From contig JANSYF010000001.1 in assembly GCA_024742575.1 (NCBI GenBank), positions 62,001-126,000 of the forward strand: a stretch of DNA of 64,000 nt, written 5' to 3'. A program made the translations under genes and the position numbers. The notes under the pieces were generated by a model, which was given only the letters and a program-made list of their open reading frames with translations, made no database searches and was not told the origin of the DNA. Of the stretch, positions 1 to 7,781 are shown piece after piece (positions within the stretch are counted from its first letter, which is position 1; each line of letters starts with the position of its first letter). Origin of the DNA: Paracoccaceae bacterium. GTDB lineage: Bacteria; Pseudomonadota; Alphaproteobacteria; Rhodobacterales; Rhodobacteraceae.

Positions 1-399
1 CTAGAAATCACCGAAGCCTCTGCGATGCTGGTTCCGGAATTGGTGGTGCAAGCGATGCGCGATTTGCAAAAGCTGGGCATCAGTTTTGCGCTTGATGATT
101 TCGGCGCGGGGTATACCGCACTGCGTTACTTGCGGGAATTCCAGTTCGATATCCTCAAGATAGACGGCCAGTTTATTCGGGGCATTGCAACCGACCCGGA
201 CAACCAAGTTCTATCTCGTGCAATCATCGCCATCGCGCAGCAATTCGACATGTTCACCGTGGCTGAATTTGTCGAATCCGCACCTGATGCCCACATGCTG
301 GGCCAATTGGGTGTCGACTTTCTTCAAGGATATTATTTTGGAGCGCCGACGGTCTCTCCTCCTTGGCAACCAATCAGAACCAGTGACGCAGTACATTGA
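1..399 (+). CDS. EAL-domain c-di-GMP phosphodiesterase, C-terminal part (cut by window edge)
   Basis: The reading frame is open from base 1, so this is the last 132 residues of a longer protein whose start lies outside the window. It matches the second half of an EAL domain, which hydrolyses cyclic di-GMP. Visible conserved elements are an ITE segment at residues 3-5, the metal-binding DDFGAG at 32-37, an LKID segment near 53-56 and a terminal LQGYYFG. The usual EGVE segment reads EFVE here, keeping the glutamate but with a bulky residue in second position. Acidic and lysine residues expected for catalysis are present in the visible part, so activity is plausible. Any sensor or GGDEF domain would be upstream and cannot be seen. 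Confidence 0.85.
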   Translation, partial: LEITEASAMLVPELVVQAMRDLQKLGISFALDDFGAGYTALRYLREFQFDILKIDGQFIRGIATDPDNQVLSRAIIAIAQQFDMFTVAEFVESAPDAHMLGQLGVDFLQGYYFGAPTVSPPWQPIRTSDAVH

Positions 400-543
400 A
401 CCAATTTGCCCAACGCAACCGCATGCCATGACCCTAGGTCAACGCCGCCATGCGCAATTGGCCTGAGACACCCTGTCCGGTATGCGAAGGTCCACCGTTG
501 CTTTAGGACGGCGTGTGAATAGGTCTAGGGCCACAGGCGCACT

Positions 544-554
544 TGCGCAATAAT
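544..554 (+). promoter_or_regulatory. motif shared by phaA and phaB upstream regions
   Basis: TGCGCAATAAT occurs here, 44 bases before the phaA start, and again at 1853-1863, 65 bases before phaB. At the phaB copy it is followed by GTTGCGTCA, making a near inverted repeat TGCGCAA-TAATG-TTGCG. A regulator of the PhaR type is a candidate ligand, but that is inference. Confidence 0.4.
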
Positions 555-598
555 CTCTGTGGAATCACTCTTGGACCATGACTTTGGTGGAGGGACAA

Positions 599-1774
599 AT
601 GACCAACGTCGTTATAGCATCCGCCGCTCGGACAGCCGTTGGCTCGTTCGGCGGTTCTTTCGCAAACACACCCGCACATGATCTGGGCACTGCCGTTCTA
701 AACGCACTGATCAAACGGGCAGGTATCGAGAAAGAGGCCGTTTCCGAGACGATCCTCGGTCAAGTTTTGACCGCGGCGCAGGGTCAAAACCCGGCGCGTC
801 AGGCACATATCAATGCCGGGCTGCCGCAGGAAAGTGCCGCCTGGAGCATCAACCAGGTTTGTGGTTCGGGCTTGCGCGCTGTGGCACTGGGTGCACAGCA
901 CATCATGTTGGGCGATGCTGATGTCGTCTGCGCCGGTGGTCAGGAAAACATGTCCATGTCGCCCCATGCCGCAAACCTGCGTCAGGGCACCAAGATGGGC
1001 GATATGAAATATATCGACACCATGATCCGCGACGGTCTGTGGGACGCATTCAACGGCTACCACATGGGCCAGACGGCTGAAAACGTCGCTGAGAAGTGGC
1101 AGATCAGCCGCGAACAACAGGACGAATTCGCTGTTGCCTCGCAGAACAAGGCCGAGGCGGCCCAGAAAGCGGGCAAGTTCGACGACGAAGTGATCGCATA
1201 CACCATCAAGACCCGTAAGGGTGACATCGTGGTCGACAAAGACGAATACATCCGTCACGGCGCGACAATGGAAGCGATGCAGAAACTACGCCCGGCCTTT
1301 ACCAAGGACGGTTCGGTCACTGCCGCAAATGCCTCGGGCCTGAACGACGGCGCGGCGGGCGTTCTTCTGATGAGCGAAGAAAACGCAAAGAAGCGCGGCA
1401 TCACGCCGATGGCCCGCATCGCGTCTTACGCAACTGCTGGTCTTGACCCATCGATCATGGGCGTCGGCCCGATCTATGCGTCGCGCAAGGCGCTGGACAA
1501 AGCGGGTTGGTCAGTTGGCGATCTTGACCTCGTTGAAGCGAACGAAGCCTTCGCTGCACAAGCCTGTGCCGTGAACAAAGATATGGGCTGGGATCCGGCA
1601 ATCGTGAACGTGAACGGCGGCGCAATTGCCATCGGGCACCCGATCGGCGCATCTGGTGCCCGCGTGCTGAACACGCTGCTGTTCGAAATGCAGCGTCGCG
1701 ATGCCAAGAAAGGCCTCGCCACACTTTGCATCGGTGGCGGTATGGGCGTCGCCCTCTGCGTAGAGCGCGGATAA
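599..1774 (+). CDS. phaA: acetyl-CoA C-acetyltransferase (beta-ketothiolase)
   Basis: This 391-residue thiolase condenses two acetyl-CoA to acetoacetyl-CoA, the first step of polyhydroxybutyrate synthesis. The nucleophilic cysteine is Cys88 in NQVCGSG, the catalytic histidine lies in the [10 protein letters not shown] motif near residue 350, and the second cysteine is in CIGGGMG near the C-terminus. The length is typical of biosynthetic thiolases. I chose the ATG at 599 because GGAGGG at 588-593 sits just upstream and the protein then begins [15 protein letters not shown] as in the family; an in-frame ATG at 578 would add seven unusual residues. phaB follows after a hairpin terminator, so the two genes may be separate transcripts that share an upstream motif. 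Confidence 0.96.
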   Translation: MTNVVIASAARTAVGSFGGSFANTPAHDLGTAVLNALIKRAGIEKEAVSETILGQVLTAAQGQNPARQAHINAGLPQESAAWSINQVCGSGLRAVALGAQHIMLGDADVVCAGGQENMSMSPHAANLRQGTKMGDMKYIDTMIRDGLWDAFNGYHMGQTAENVAEKWQISREQQDEFAVASQNKAEAAQKAGKFDDEVIAYTIKTRKGDIVVDKDEYIRHGATMEAMQKLRPAFTKDGSVTAANASGLNDGAAGVLLMSEENAKKRGITPMARIASYATAGLDPSIMGVGPIYASRKALDKAGWSVGDLDLVEANEAFAAQACAVNKDMGWDPAIVNVNGGAIAIGHPIGASGARVLNTLLFEMQRRDAKKGLATLCIGGGMGVALCVERG

Positions 1775-1799
1775 CCTTTCGCGGATTGCACGAATATCA

Positions 1800-1825
1800 G
1801 GGGCGCTGCGAGCGCCCCTTTTTTG
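1800..1825 (+). terminator. rho-independent terminator after phaA
   Basis: A GGGGCGCT / AGCGCCCC stem with a very short loop is followed by a run of six T. It lies 26 bases after the phaA stop codon and before phaB. Confidence 0.85.
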
Positions 1826-1852
1826 TGGCTCCCCCACAAAGCAAACAATCTC

Positions 1853-1872
1853 TGCGCAATAATGTTGCGTCA
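1853..1872 (+). promoter_or_regulatory. near-palindromic motif upstream of phaB
   Basis: This is the second copy of the 11-base motif found before phaA. Here it extends into an imperfect inverted repeat with arms TGCGCAA and TTGCG-CA. Its position 56-76 bases before the phaB start codon fits an operator. The factor is unknown. Confidence 0.4.
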
Positions 1873-1928
1873 TTAAGATCAAATCTATAACAACCTTACC
1901 AAGCCAGAACACCCAAGAGGAGACAACC

Positions 1929-2651
1929 ATGGCACGTGTAGCACTCGTCACCGGCGGCAGCCGCGGAATCGGTGAAGCCATTTCAAAGACGCTCAAGGCC
2001 GAAGGCTATGAAGTCGCCGCGACCTATGCCGGCAACGATGAGAAGGCCGCCGCTTTTACCGAAGCGACCGGTATCAAAACCTACAAGTGGAACGTGGCCG
2101 ATTACGACGCGTCCAAAGCGGGTATCGCACAAGTCGAAGCCGATCTGGGCCCAATTGACGTGGTTGTCGCAAACGCGGGCATCACCCGCGATGCGCCGTT
2201 CCACAAGATGACCCCCGAAGCGTGGAAAGAGGTGATCGACACCAACCTGACCGGCGTGTTCAACACCGTGCACCCCGTTTGGCCCGGCATGCGCGAGCGC
2301 AAGTTCGGCCGCGTGATCGTGATTTCCTCGATCAACGGTCAGAAAGGCCAGTTCGGCCAGGTGAACTACGCCGCAACCAAGGCGGGCGATCTGGGCATCG
2401 TCAAGTCATTGGCACAGGAAGGCGCGCGCGCAGGGATCACTGCAAATGCGATCTGCCCGGGCTACATCGCCACCGAAATGGTCATGGCGATCCCCGAAGA
2501 GGTGCGCCAGAAGATCGTCGCAGGCATCCCTGCTGGCCGTCTGGGCGAGCCTGAAGAAATCGCGCGCTGCGTTGCCTTCCTTGCGTCCGAACAGTCGGGC
2601 TTCATCAACGGTTCGACCATTTCGGCCAACGGCGCGCAATTCTTCGTCTGA
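1929..2651 (+). CDS. phaB: acetoacetyl-CoA reductase
   Basis: This 240-residue short-chain dehydrogenase reduces acetoacetyl-CoA to (R)-3-hydroxybutyryl-CoA with NADPH, supplying monomer for polyhydroxybutyrate synthase. It has the N-terminal GGSRGIG cofactor motif at residues 11-17, an NAG motif near 82, and the catalytic Ser...Tyr-x3-Lys set as ISSINGQ and YAATKAG around 135-155. AGAGGAG at about 1915-1921 is a strong ribosome site for the ATG. The gene follows phaA in the same direction and is closed by its own terminator. No polymerase gene phaC is in the window. Confidence 0.96.
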   Translation: MARVALVTGGSRGIGEAISKTLKAEGYEVAATYAGNDEKAAAFTEATGIKTYKWNVADYDASKAGIAQVEADLGPIDVVVANAGITRDAPFHKMTPEAWKEVIDTNLTGVFNTVHPVWPGMRERKFGRVIVISSINGQKGQFGQVNYAATKAGDLGIVKSLAQEGARAGITANAICPGYIATEMVMAIPEEVRQKIVAGIPAGRLGEPEEIARCVAFLASEQSGFINGSTISANGAQFFV

Positions 2652-2672
2652 TCCGCGCGTTCAGTTTTTCGG

Positions 2673-2705
2673 AAAGGCCCGCCTGTTGCGCGGGCCTTTT
2701 CTTTT
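2673..2705 (+). terminator. rho-independent terminator after phaB
   Basis: AAGGCCCGC pairs with GCGCGGGCCTT around a CTGTT loop, followed by TTCTTTT. It lies about 20 bases after the phaB stop. Confidence 0.85.
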
Positions 2706-2730
2706 GCCGCTGGGCGGATTAGCGGAAGGC

Positions 2731-3594
2731 ATGACCCGAACCACCGCCACAGCCATTGGATTTGTCGCCGTCCTGCTTTGGGCGCTTTTGGCGTTGTTCA
2801 CTGCTGGGTCGGCTCCAGTGCCACCGTTTCTGCTGAATGCGCTGACATTTGCCATTGGCGGGGCAGTAGGCGTGATGTGGGTTTTGATACGCGGGCGGGC
2901 TTCGGTGCTGCGCCTGGTGCCTTGGCAAGTCTATGCCTTCGGAACAGCCGGATTGTTCGGCTATCACGCACTGTATTATTCCGCGTTGCGCTTGGCCCCC
3001 CCTGCCGAGGCAGGATTGATCGCTTATCTGTGGCCTTTGTTCATCGTTCTGTTTTCCGGGCTGTTGCCGGGTGAGCAATTGCGCGCGGGGCATATCATCG
3101 GCGCGCTGGTGTCCTTTGCCGGGGCGGCGCTGATTGTATTGCGAAATGGTTTCAGCTTTGAGGCGTCGGCCACACCCGGCCTGATCCTTGCCGGGTTTTG
3201 CGCCCTGACATGGAGCAGTTATTCGGTTCTGTCCCGACGCCTAGGCACAACCCCGACCGAAGCGGTGGCGGTGTTTTGCGTGTTGACGGCCCTTCTGTCT
3301 GTACCCGCGCATCTGGCGTTCGAAACAACGGTCTGGCCAGATAGCGGGTTCGGCTGGCTTTCGGTTGTTGCGCTTGGATTTGGTCCTGTGGGGCTCGCGT
3401 TCTACGTCTGGGACATCGGGGTCAAACGCGGAGATATTCAATTGTTGGGTGTGGCAAGCTATGCTGCGCCGCTTTTGTCGACCGTGGTTCTGATCGCTGC
3501 GGGATTTGCACAGGCATCGTGGCAACTCGTGGCCGCAGCGCTGCTGATTACCGTAGGCGCGGGCATTGCCGCATTGGCATCACGCCGCGCGTAA
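2731..3594 (+). CDS. DMT-superfamily (EamA) transporter
   Basis: The product is a 287-residue, strongly hydrophobic protein with about ten predicted membrane spans, arranged as two EamA repeats. The N-terminal MTRTTAT...LLWALLALFT and the LAPPAEAGLIAYLWPLF stretch resemble the YddG branch, which exports aromatic amino acids, but substrate cannot be read from sequence. I chose ATG 2731, after the phaB terminator, because upstream in-frame codons run back through phaB in a different frame and encode no membrane segment. The ribosome site is weak (GCGGAAGG just upstream). Confidence 0.85.
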   Translation: MTRTTATAIGFVAVLLWALLALFTAGSAPVPPFLLNALTFAIGGAVGVMWVLIRGRASVLRLVPWQVYAFGTAGLFGYHALYYSALRLAPPAEAGLIAYLWPLFIVLFSGLLPGEQLRAGHIIGALVSFAGAALIVLRNGFSFEASATPGLILAGFCALTWSSYSVLSRRLGTTPTEAVAVFCVLTALLSVPAHLAFETTVWPDSGFGWLSVVALGFGPVGLAFYVWDIGVKRGDIQLLGVASYAAPLLSTVVLIAAGFAQASWQLVAAALLITVGAGIAALASRRA

Positions 3595-3697
3595 GTGCGA
3601 AAACGCACAAATTTGGCGCGCAAACCGGTATTTATGTGCGTAAAATTACAGCTAGGTAGTATCCCAACAGAAAACCTGGATTTTTGGGAGAACCGAC

Positions 3698-4630
3698 ATG
3701 ATCAACCAGATCAATGGACTGCATCACGTGACCTCGATCGCGAGTGGAGCACAATCAAACAACGATTTCTTCACCAAGACACTGGGTTTGCGCCGGATTA
3801 AGAAAACGGTGAACTTTGACGCCCCTGAAGTTTATCATCTGTACTACGGCGACGAGGCCGGGACACCCGGCACCGTGATGACCTATTTCCCGTTCCCGAA
3901 TGCGCGGCGCGGTCGGCCCGGTACAGGTGAGGTGGGGATCACCGGCTTTGCCGTCCCCAAAGGTAGCCTGCCCTATTGGCAGGAACGTCTGGCGACGTTT
4001 GATATAAAGAACATGCAGACAGAGACAACGTTCGGCGAAAACCGTCTACGCTTTAATGGGCCGGATGGCGACGGGTTTGTTCTCGTCGAAACTGATGACG
4101 ACGCCCGCGATCCGTGGACAAATAACGGTGTTCCCTCGGATGCCGCCATTCGCGGCTTCCACAGCGCCGACATGCGCTTGCGCGATGCGGCGGCCAGCGC
4201 CGAATTGCTAACATACATGGGATATGAAGAACTAGATCGACAGGACAGCGTGACCCGCTTTCACGTCCCCGGCGGCAATGAGGCCAACGTCATCGATATC
4301 ACGCAGGTCAACGCGCCCAGCGCGGATCAGGGGGCTGGATCGGTCCACCATATCGCGTTTTCTGTCGATAACCGGGAAAAGCAGCTCGAGGTACGCAATG
4401 CACTGATGGACACAGGGTATCAAGTGACGCCAGTGATCGACCGCGATTATTTCTACGCAATCTACTTTCGCACGCCGGGCGGTGTGTTGTTCGAAGTGGC
4501 AACCAACGAACCGGGCTTTGACCGCGACGAGGATACAGCGCACCTTGGAGAGGCGCTTAAGCTTCCGACACAGCATGAACACCTGCGTCAGGTGCTTGAA
4601 GAAAAGTATCTGGAGCCGATCATTGACTGA
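3698..4630 (+). CDS. VOC-family ring-cleaving dioxygenase (MhqO/LinE-like)
   Basis: This 310-residue protein has two tandem vicinal-oxygen-chelate modules. Metal-binding positions look intact: a histidine in LHHVTS near residue 10, one in VHHIAFSV near 216 and a glutamate in VLFEVATNEPG near 266, the His-His-Glu set of extradiol-type enzymes. Family members cleave hydroquinones or catechols and are often linked to quinone stress. GGGAGAACCGAC precedes the ATG. The next gene, an esterase, overlaps it by 8 bases, the same pairing seen for mhqO/mhqD in Bacillus. Substrate is inferred, not shown. Confidence 0.85.
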   Translation: MINQINGLHHVTSIASGAQSNNDFFTKTLGLRRIKKTVNFDAPEVYHLYYGDEAGTPGTVMTYFPFPNARRGRPGTGEVGITGFAVPKGSLPYWQERLATFDIKNMQTETTFGENRLRFNGPDGDGFVLVETDDDARDPWTNNGVPSDAAIRGFHSADMRLRDAAASAELLTYMGYEELDRQDSVTRFHVPGGNEANVIDITQVNAPSADQGAGSVHHIAFSVDNREKQLEVRNALMDTGYQVTPVIDRDYFYAIYFRTPGGVLFEVATNEPGFDRDEDTAHLGEALKLPTQHEHLRQVLEEKYLEPIID

Positions 4631-5219
4631 CTACATTCTACGCGAGACCAAGGGCACGCCCGGCGCGCCCTTGGTTTTCACCTTCCACGGTACGGGTGGT
4701 GACGAAACACAGTTTCATGGTCTGGCCGAACAGCTTTGGCCGGGGGCGCATGTGGTGTCGCCGCGCGGGGACGTTTCGGAACACGGCATGGCACGTTATT
4801 TTCGCCGCACCGGCGAGGGTGTCTACGACATGGGCGATCTAGCCAATCGGCGCGCAGCGATGGCGGAATTCATTAGAAACAAGATCGCCGAAATAGGTGC
4901 TTCGCGCGTGATCGCACTGGGGTATTCCAACGGTGCGAACATCGCGGCGGCGGTGGCGTTCGAAAATTCTGATCTCTTCACTGATGTGATTGCCATGCAC
5001 CCACTGATCCCTTGGACACCGGACCCGCAGCCCGGACTTGCGAACACACGCTGGCTGATCACAGCCGGGGAACGTGACCCGATTTGCCCTGCTCCGCTGA
5101 CAAAGGCTCTGGTTGAATATCTGCGCGCGCAGGGCAGCAAAGTGATCGAACACTGGCACCCCGGCGGACATGAACTGGTGCAATCCGAACTGTCTGCAAT
5201 CCAGTCAAACATGCCCTGA
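4623..5219 (+). CDS. alpha/beta hydrolase, phospholipase/carboxylesterase family (MhqD-like)
   Basis: This is a 198-residue alpha/beta hydrolase. The oxyanion-hole segment FTFHGTGGDE is near the N-terminus, the nucleophile is the serine of GYSNGAN near residue 101, an aspartate follows in GERDPICP, and the histidine is in HPGGHEL near the C-terminus. No ATG fits the family start; TTG at 4623 overlaps the upstream stop and yields the expected beginning LTDYILRETKG. The overlap implies translational coupling with the dioxygenase, and together they suggest handling of an aromatic or quinone compound. Confidence 0.8.
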   Translation: MTDYILRETKGTPGAPLVFTFHGTGGDETQFHGLAEQLWPGAHVVSPRGDVSEHGMARYFRRTGEGVYDMGDLANRRAAMAEFIRNKIAEIGASRVIALGYSNGANIAAAVAFENSDLFTDVIAMHPLIPWTPDPQPGLANTRWLITAGERDPICPAPLTKALVEYLRAQGSKVIEHWHPGGHELVQSELSAIQSNMP

Positions 5220-5225
5220 ACTAAA

Positions 5226-5257
5226 AACGCCCTCGGCCAAAATGGCGCGAGGGCGTT
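5226..5257. terminator. hairpin terminator between convergent genes
   Basis: AACGCCCTC pairs with GAGGGCGTT around a 14-base loop region. It lies just after the hydrolase stop and just beyond the end of the small minus-strand gene, so it can serve both. Confidence 0.75.
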
Positions 5258-5285
5258 CAATCTTCGAACTTCACTTCTTTAACCA

Positions 5286-5390
5286 TCAGCGAAAGAAGGC
5301 CCGGAATAAGCTGCGCATCATTGCGCCGCGGGCTTCGTGGGCAGCGCGGATTGCGTCGCGGTGACGGGTGTCCTTGGGGTGTTCATACAT
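5286..5390 (-). CDS. small basic protein, 34 residues, unknown
   Basis: A 34-residue frame reads MYEHPKDTRHRDAIR...MMRSLFRAFFR, rich in arginine and histidine with an amphipathic, aromatic C-terminal end. It begins at the ATG in CATAACAATG and ends 29 bases before a terminator-like hairpin, which supports it being a transcribed unit. It lies divergent to the LysR gene with an AT-rich region between. I do not recognise the family and offer no function. Confidence 0.45.
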   Translation of the reverse strand: MYEHPKDTRHRDAIRAAHEARGAMMRSLFRAFFR

Positions 5391-5498
5391 TGTTATGTCT
5401 CACTTCTGTATTATTTAACTGTTCTAAATATGAGCGCTTATCCTAAAAGCTACAAACGAGACTTTTCACCACTTCAGTTAAATTATACTTATGTGAAG

Positions 5499-6437
5499 AT
5501 GAGTGATCGATTACCCCCTCTTACGGCGCTACGCGCCTTTGACGCTGCCGCGCGCCACATGTCATTTGCGAAAGCTGCCGCCGAGCTGCACGTGACGCCT
5601 GCGGCACTGTCTTTTCAGATCAAGTCGCTGGAAGAGCATCTGGGCACGCCGGTGTTCCGTCGCTTGAACCGCGCCGTCGAACTCACCCCCCAGGGCGTGA
5701 CCCTCCAATCTGGCGTGCAAGAAGGGTTCGACCTGATCCTATCCGCGTGGCGATCAGCTCGGCGACAGGCCCAATCCAACATCCTGACCGTGACCGCAGG
5801 TCCGGCCTTTACGGCCAAGGTGCTGGCGCCGCGCCTGTTCGAATTCGCGCAGGCGCATCCGGATATCGATCTGCGCTTCTCGGCCAGTTTGCGTCTGGTC
5901 GATTTTGTTCGTGACGACATCGATGCCGCAGTTCGATTTGGCTATGGACCAGACGAAGGGCTCTATTCCCGTGTGCTGATGCGGGACTGGTTCGCACCAA
6001 TGATGACGCCTGCAATGGCGAATGTGTACGACACGCCCGAAAAACTGTGCAGCGCACCGTTGATCTTTGACGATAGCGTAGATTTCCTGCGGCCACGCGC
6101 CGATTGGGCGCAGTGGTTTCGGGCAAATGGAATCACGCCGCCGAAGATGACAGGTTCACATTTCAGCCATGCCGACCACGCCGTTGATGCAGCTCTTTCT
6201 GGCGGTGGCGTCGTCATGGCCCGCAGCACATTGGCAGCCGGGGCACTGAACGACGGGCAACTGGTGGCACCCTTCGACATCGCCTTGTCAACTGACGCAC
6301 ATTTCCGCTTTGTCTGCCCATTGGGTCAGGAAAGAAAACCGCAGGTCGCGGCGTTTTCCGATTGGCTTGATGAAAAGATCGGCGCGTTGGTGGCGCAACT
6401 ACCAGAAAAGCGGCTGATCCCTGTGGACCAGATATGA
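5499..6437 (+). CDS. LysR-family transcriptional regulator (GcvA-like)
   Basis: The protein has 312 residues. Residues 1-65 form the winged helix-turn-helix, with LTALRAFDAAARHMSF, the recognition stretch AAAELHVTPAALS and FRRLNRAVELTPQG typical of the GcvA/AmpR branch. The rest is a periplasmic-binding-like effector domain. I chose ATG 5499 (MSDRLPPLTALRAF) because it gives the family N-terminus; the upstream extension is AT-rich and not protein-like. The 5391-5498 upstream stretch is notably AT-rich and probably carries its promoter and the one for the divergent small gene. The regulated genes are unknown. Confidence 0.88.
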   Translation: MSDRLPPLTALRAFDAAARHMSFAKAAAELHVTPAALSFQIKSLEEHLGTPVFRRLNRAVELTPQGVTLQSGVQEGFDLILSAWRSARRQAQSNILTVTAGPAFTAKVLAPRLFEFAQAHPDIDLRFSASLRLVDFVRDDIDAAVRFGYGPDEGLYSRVLMRDWFAPMMTPAMANVYDTPEKLCSAPLIFDDSVDFLRPRADWAQWFRANGITPPKMTGSHFSHADHAVDAALSGGGVVMARSTLAAGALNDGQLVAPFDIALSTDAHFRFVCPLGQERKPQVAAFSDWLDEKIGALVAQLPEKRLIPVDQI

Positions 6438-6440
6438 AAA

Positions 6441-6462
6441 AGCCCGGGGGGAGACCCGGGCT
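6441..6462. terminator. hairpin terminator after LysR gene
   Basis: AGCCCGGG pairs with CCCGGGCT around GGGAGA, three bases after the LysR stop, followed by GTTAGAATTT. It also lies just beyond the stop of the minus-strand YdcH gene, so it is probably shared. Confidence 0.75.
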
Positions 6463-6470
6463 GTTAGAAT

Positions 6471-6632
6471 TTAGGACAGTCGTTCGATTTCTTCTTTAAT
6501 TCGGAGTTTCTGCTTTTTAAGCGACGCGATCATCAGGTCGTCGGTACCTGGTGCGCGTTGGGCCTGTTCGACCTCTTCAGACAGGGTTTGGTGCTTTCGC
6601 TTCAGTTCCTGAAGATGTGAAGTCAAGCTCAT
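6471..6632 (-). CDS. YdcH family protein (DUF465)
   Basis: This 53-residue protein begins MSLTSHLQELKRKHQTL and is a short, highly charged helical hairpin, as in the DUF465/YdcH family common in alphaproteobacteria. The two helices are separated near residues 27-31 by APGTDD, and the second half carries the KKQKLRIKEEIERL segment typical of the family. AGGAGGAC-like purines directly precede the start. The function of this family is not established. It stands alone between the LysR gene and the methyltransferase gene. Confidence 0.85.
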   Translation of the reverse strand: MSLTSHLQELKRKHQTLSEEVEQAQRAPGTDDLMIASLKKQKLRIKEEIERLS

Positions 6633-6713
6633 GAAGTCCTCCTGTGACTGATTGGATCTTCAGTCGATCACAGTTTTACAAATCTGTCACGCTGCACGCG
6701 CATGGTTGGTGAA

Positions 6714-7520
6714 TTATGGCTCAATGCGACGCGCTACGCGGCGGTTTTGAACCGGAAACGGCAGGCTGTGGGCCGAGCGCAATACTTTCGATACCACGTC
6801 TGTGTACGAATCGGCATCCTTTTGATGGCTTTCGCCGCGATGCAGCACCAAAGCCGGGTGAGATACGAAAGCGCCACGCCGTTCCTTACGCCCCCGCAGA
6901 AGCACAAGGCGTGCGGGACGCGTGCTGCGCGGGTGGATCGGCCAAAGCTCTATTGCACCCAAGCTGGCGAAAAACGCGCTCATGAGTTCGGGCAGACGAT
7001 CCGCACGTTGAATAAAGGTTGCGACACCGCCAGGCTTGAGCCGTTTTGACGCGACACTGACCCATTTTTCCAGAGGAAGCGCACCGGACCGGGAAACGGC
7101 ACGTTCCTGCGATTGCGCTGCAACTGCGCGAAAATCTTCGAAATACGGTGGGTTAGCAATCACATGGTCGTAACGTTCGGATTTAACGGCAAGCGGCAGG
7201 TCGGAAAGATCGGCACAATACACCGTCCCAGCCAAGCCGTTTTCGTCCAGATTGCGTTGCGCCAAATCGGCATAGGCGGGTTGCATTTCCACGCCTGTGC
7301 AAGTGATCCCTTGAACACGCGTCGCCAGACAGGCCAAAGCCGCGCCACCGCCACAGCCAAGTTCCAGCACAGTTTCCCCGGCTTCTGCTGGGATGGAAGC
7401 TGCCAACAAAACAGGATCAACGCCGGCACGGTATCCGTCTTTCGGTTGCCAAAGCTTGACCGCCCCGCCCAGAAAATCATCGCGAGTCAGTTCGTCCCCC
7501 GCAAAGGGGTCAGCCCTCAA
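6714..7520 (-). CDS. tRNA1(Val) A37 N6-methyltransferase-like protein (TrmN6/YfiC)
   Basis: This is an S-adenosylmethionine-dependent methyltransferase. The cofactor loop is ELGCGGGAALACL, preceded by the YRAGVDPVLLAASIP segment characteristic of the YfiC group. NPPYFE is the N6-adenine target motif. The start is uncertain: no ATG is suitable and three in-frame alternatives exist, GTG 7547, GTG 7529 and TTG 7520. I give TTG 7520 because the protein then begins RADPFAGDELTRDDFLGG, close to the family start, and overlaps the upstream DUF2007 stop slightly. Length is about 268 residues. It is co-directional with the DUF2007 gene and likely co-translated. Confidence 0.82.
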   Translation of the reverse strand: MRADPFAGDELTRDDFLGGAVKLWQPKDGYRAGVDPVLLAASIPAEAGETVLELGCGGGAALACLATRVQGITCTGVEMQPAYADLAQRNLDENGLAGTVYCADLSDLPLAVKSERYDHVIANPPYFEDFRAVAAQSQERAVSRSGALPLEKWVSVASKRLKPGGVATFIQRADRLPELMSAFFASLGAIELWPIHPRSTRPARLVLLRGRKERRGAFVSHPALVLHRGESHQKDADSYTDVVSKVLRSAHSLPFPVQNRRVARRIEP

Positions 7521-7725
7521 ACTTGACACCGTATTCGCGCAAGACACGTCTTGCGTCGTCGATCTCGTCGCTTCGAACCATTAGGCGCCGGGGCAAAATA
7601 CCGATAGACCCTTCGAGGATGCTCATGTTTACGTCCAATTCAAAGCTGTCTATACCCTCGTCCTCAAGTACGGCTCGGGCAAGCGGTATCAGTGTGATGT
7701 CATTGGTGCGCAAAAGCTCTTCCAT
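7510..7725 (-). CDS. DUF2007 family protein
   Basis: The 71-residue product begins MEELLRTNDITLIPLARAVLEDEGID and ends VLREYGVKFEG. This matches the DUF2007 'putative signal transducing protein' family, a small ferredoxin-like fold. The pattern of a receptor-like N-terminus, a central LPRRLMVRSDE strand and a terminal helix is clear. It is divergent from the prenyl synthase gene, with 56 bases between starts, and overlaps the downstream methyltransferase. Its biological role is unknown. Confidence 0.82.
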   Translation of the reverse strand: MEELLRTNDITLIPLARAVLEDEGIDSFELDVNMSILEGSIGILPRRLMVRSDEIDDARRVLREYGVKFEG

Positions 7726-7781
7726 GACTTAGATGTAGGAACACCCGGCCCGCTTTGTCGAGCCTTCCTAAAGGAATGGTG

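Noticed and set aside
1-399. Truncated EAL gene as a pseudogene
   Set aside because: The frame is open to base 1 and all expected residues are intact. The truncation is due to the window edge.
2446-2730. In-frame extension of the DMT transporter through phaB
   Set aside because: It encodes basic, low-hydrophobicity sequence in the third frame of phaB and contains the phaB terminator. The membrane protein starts at ATG 2731.
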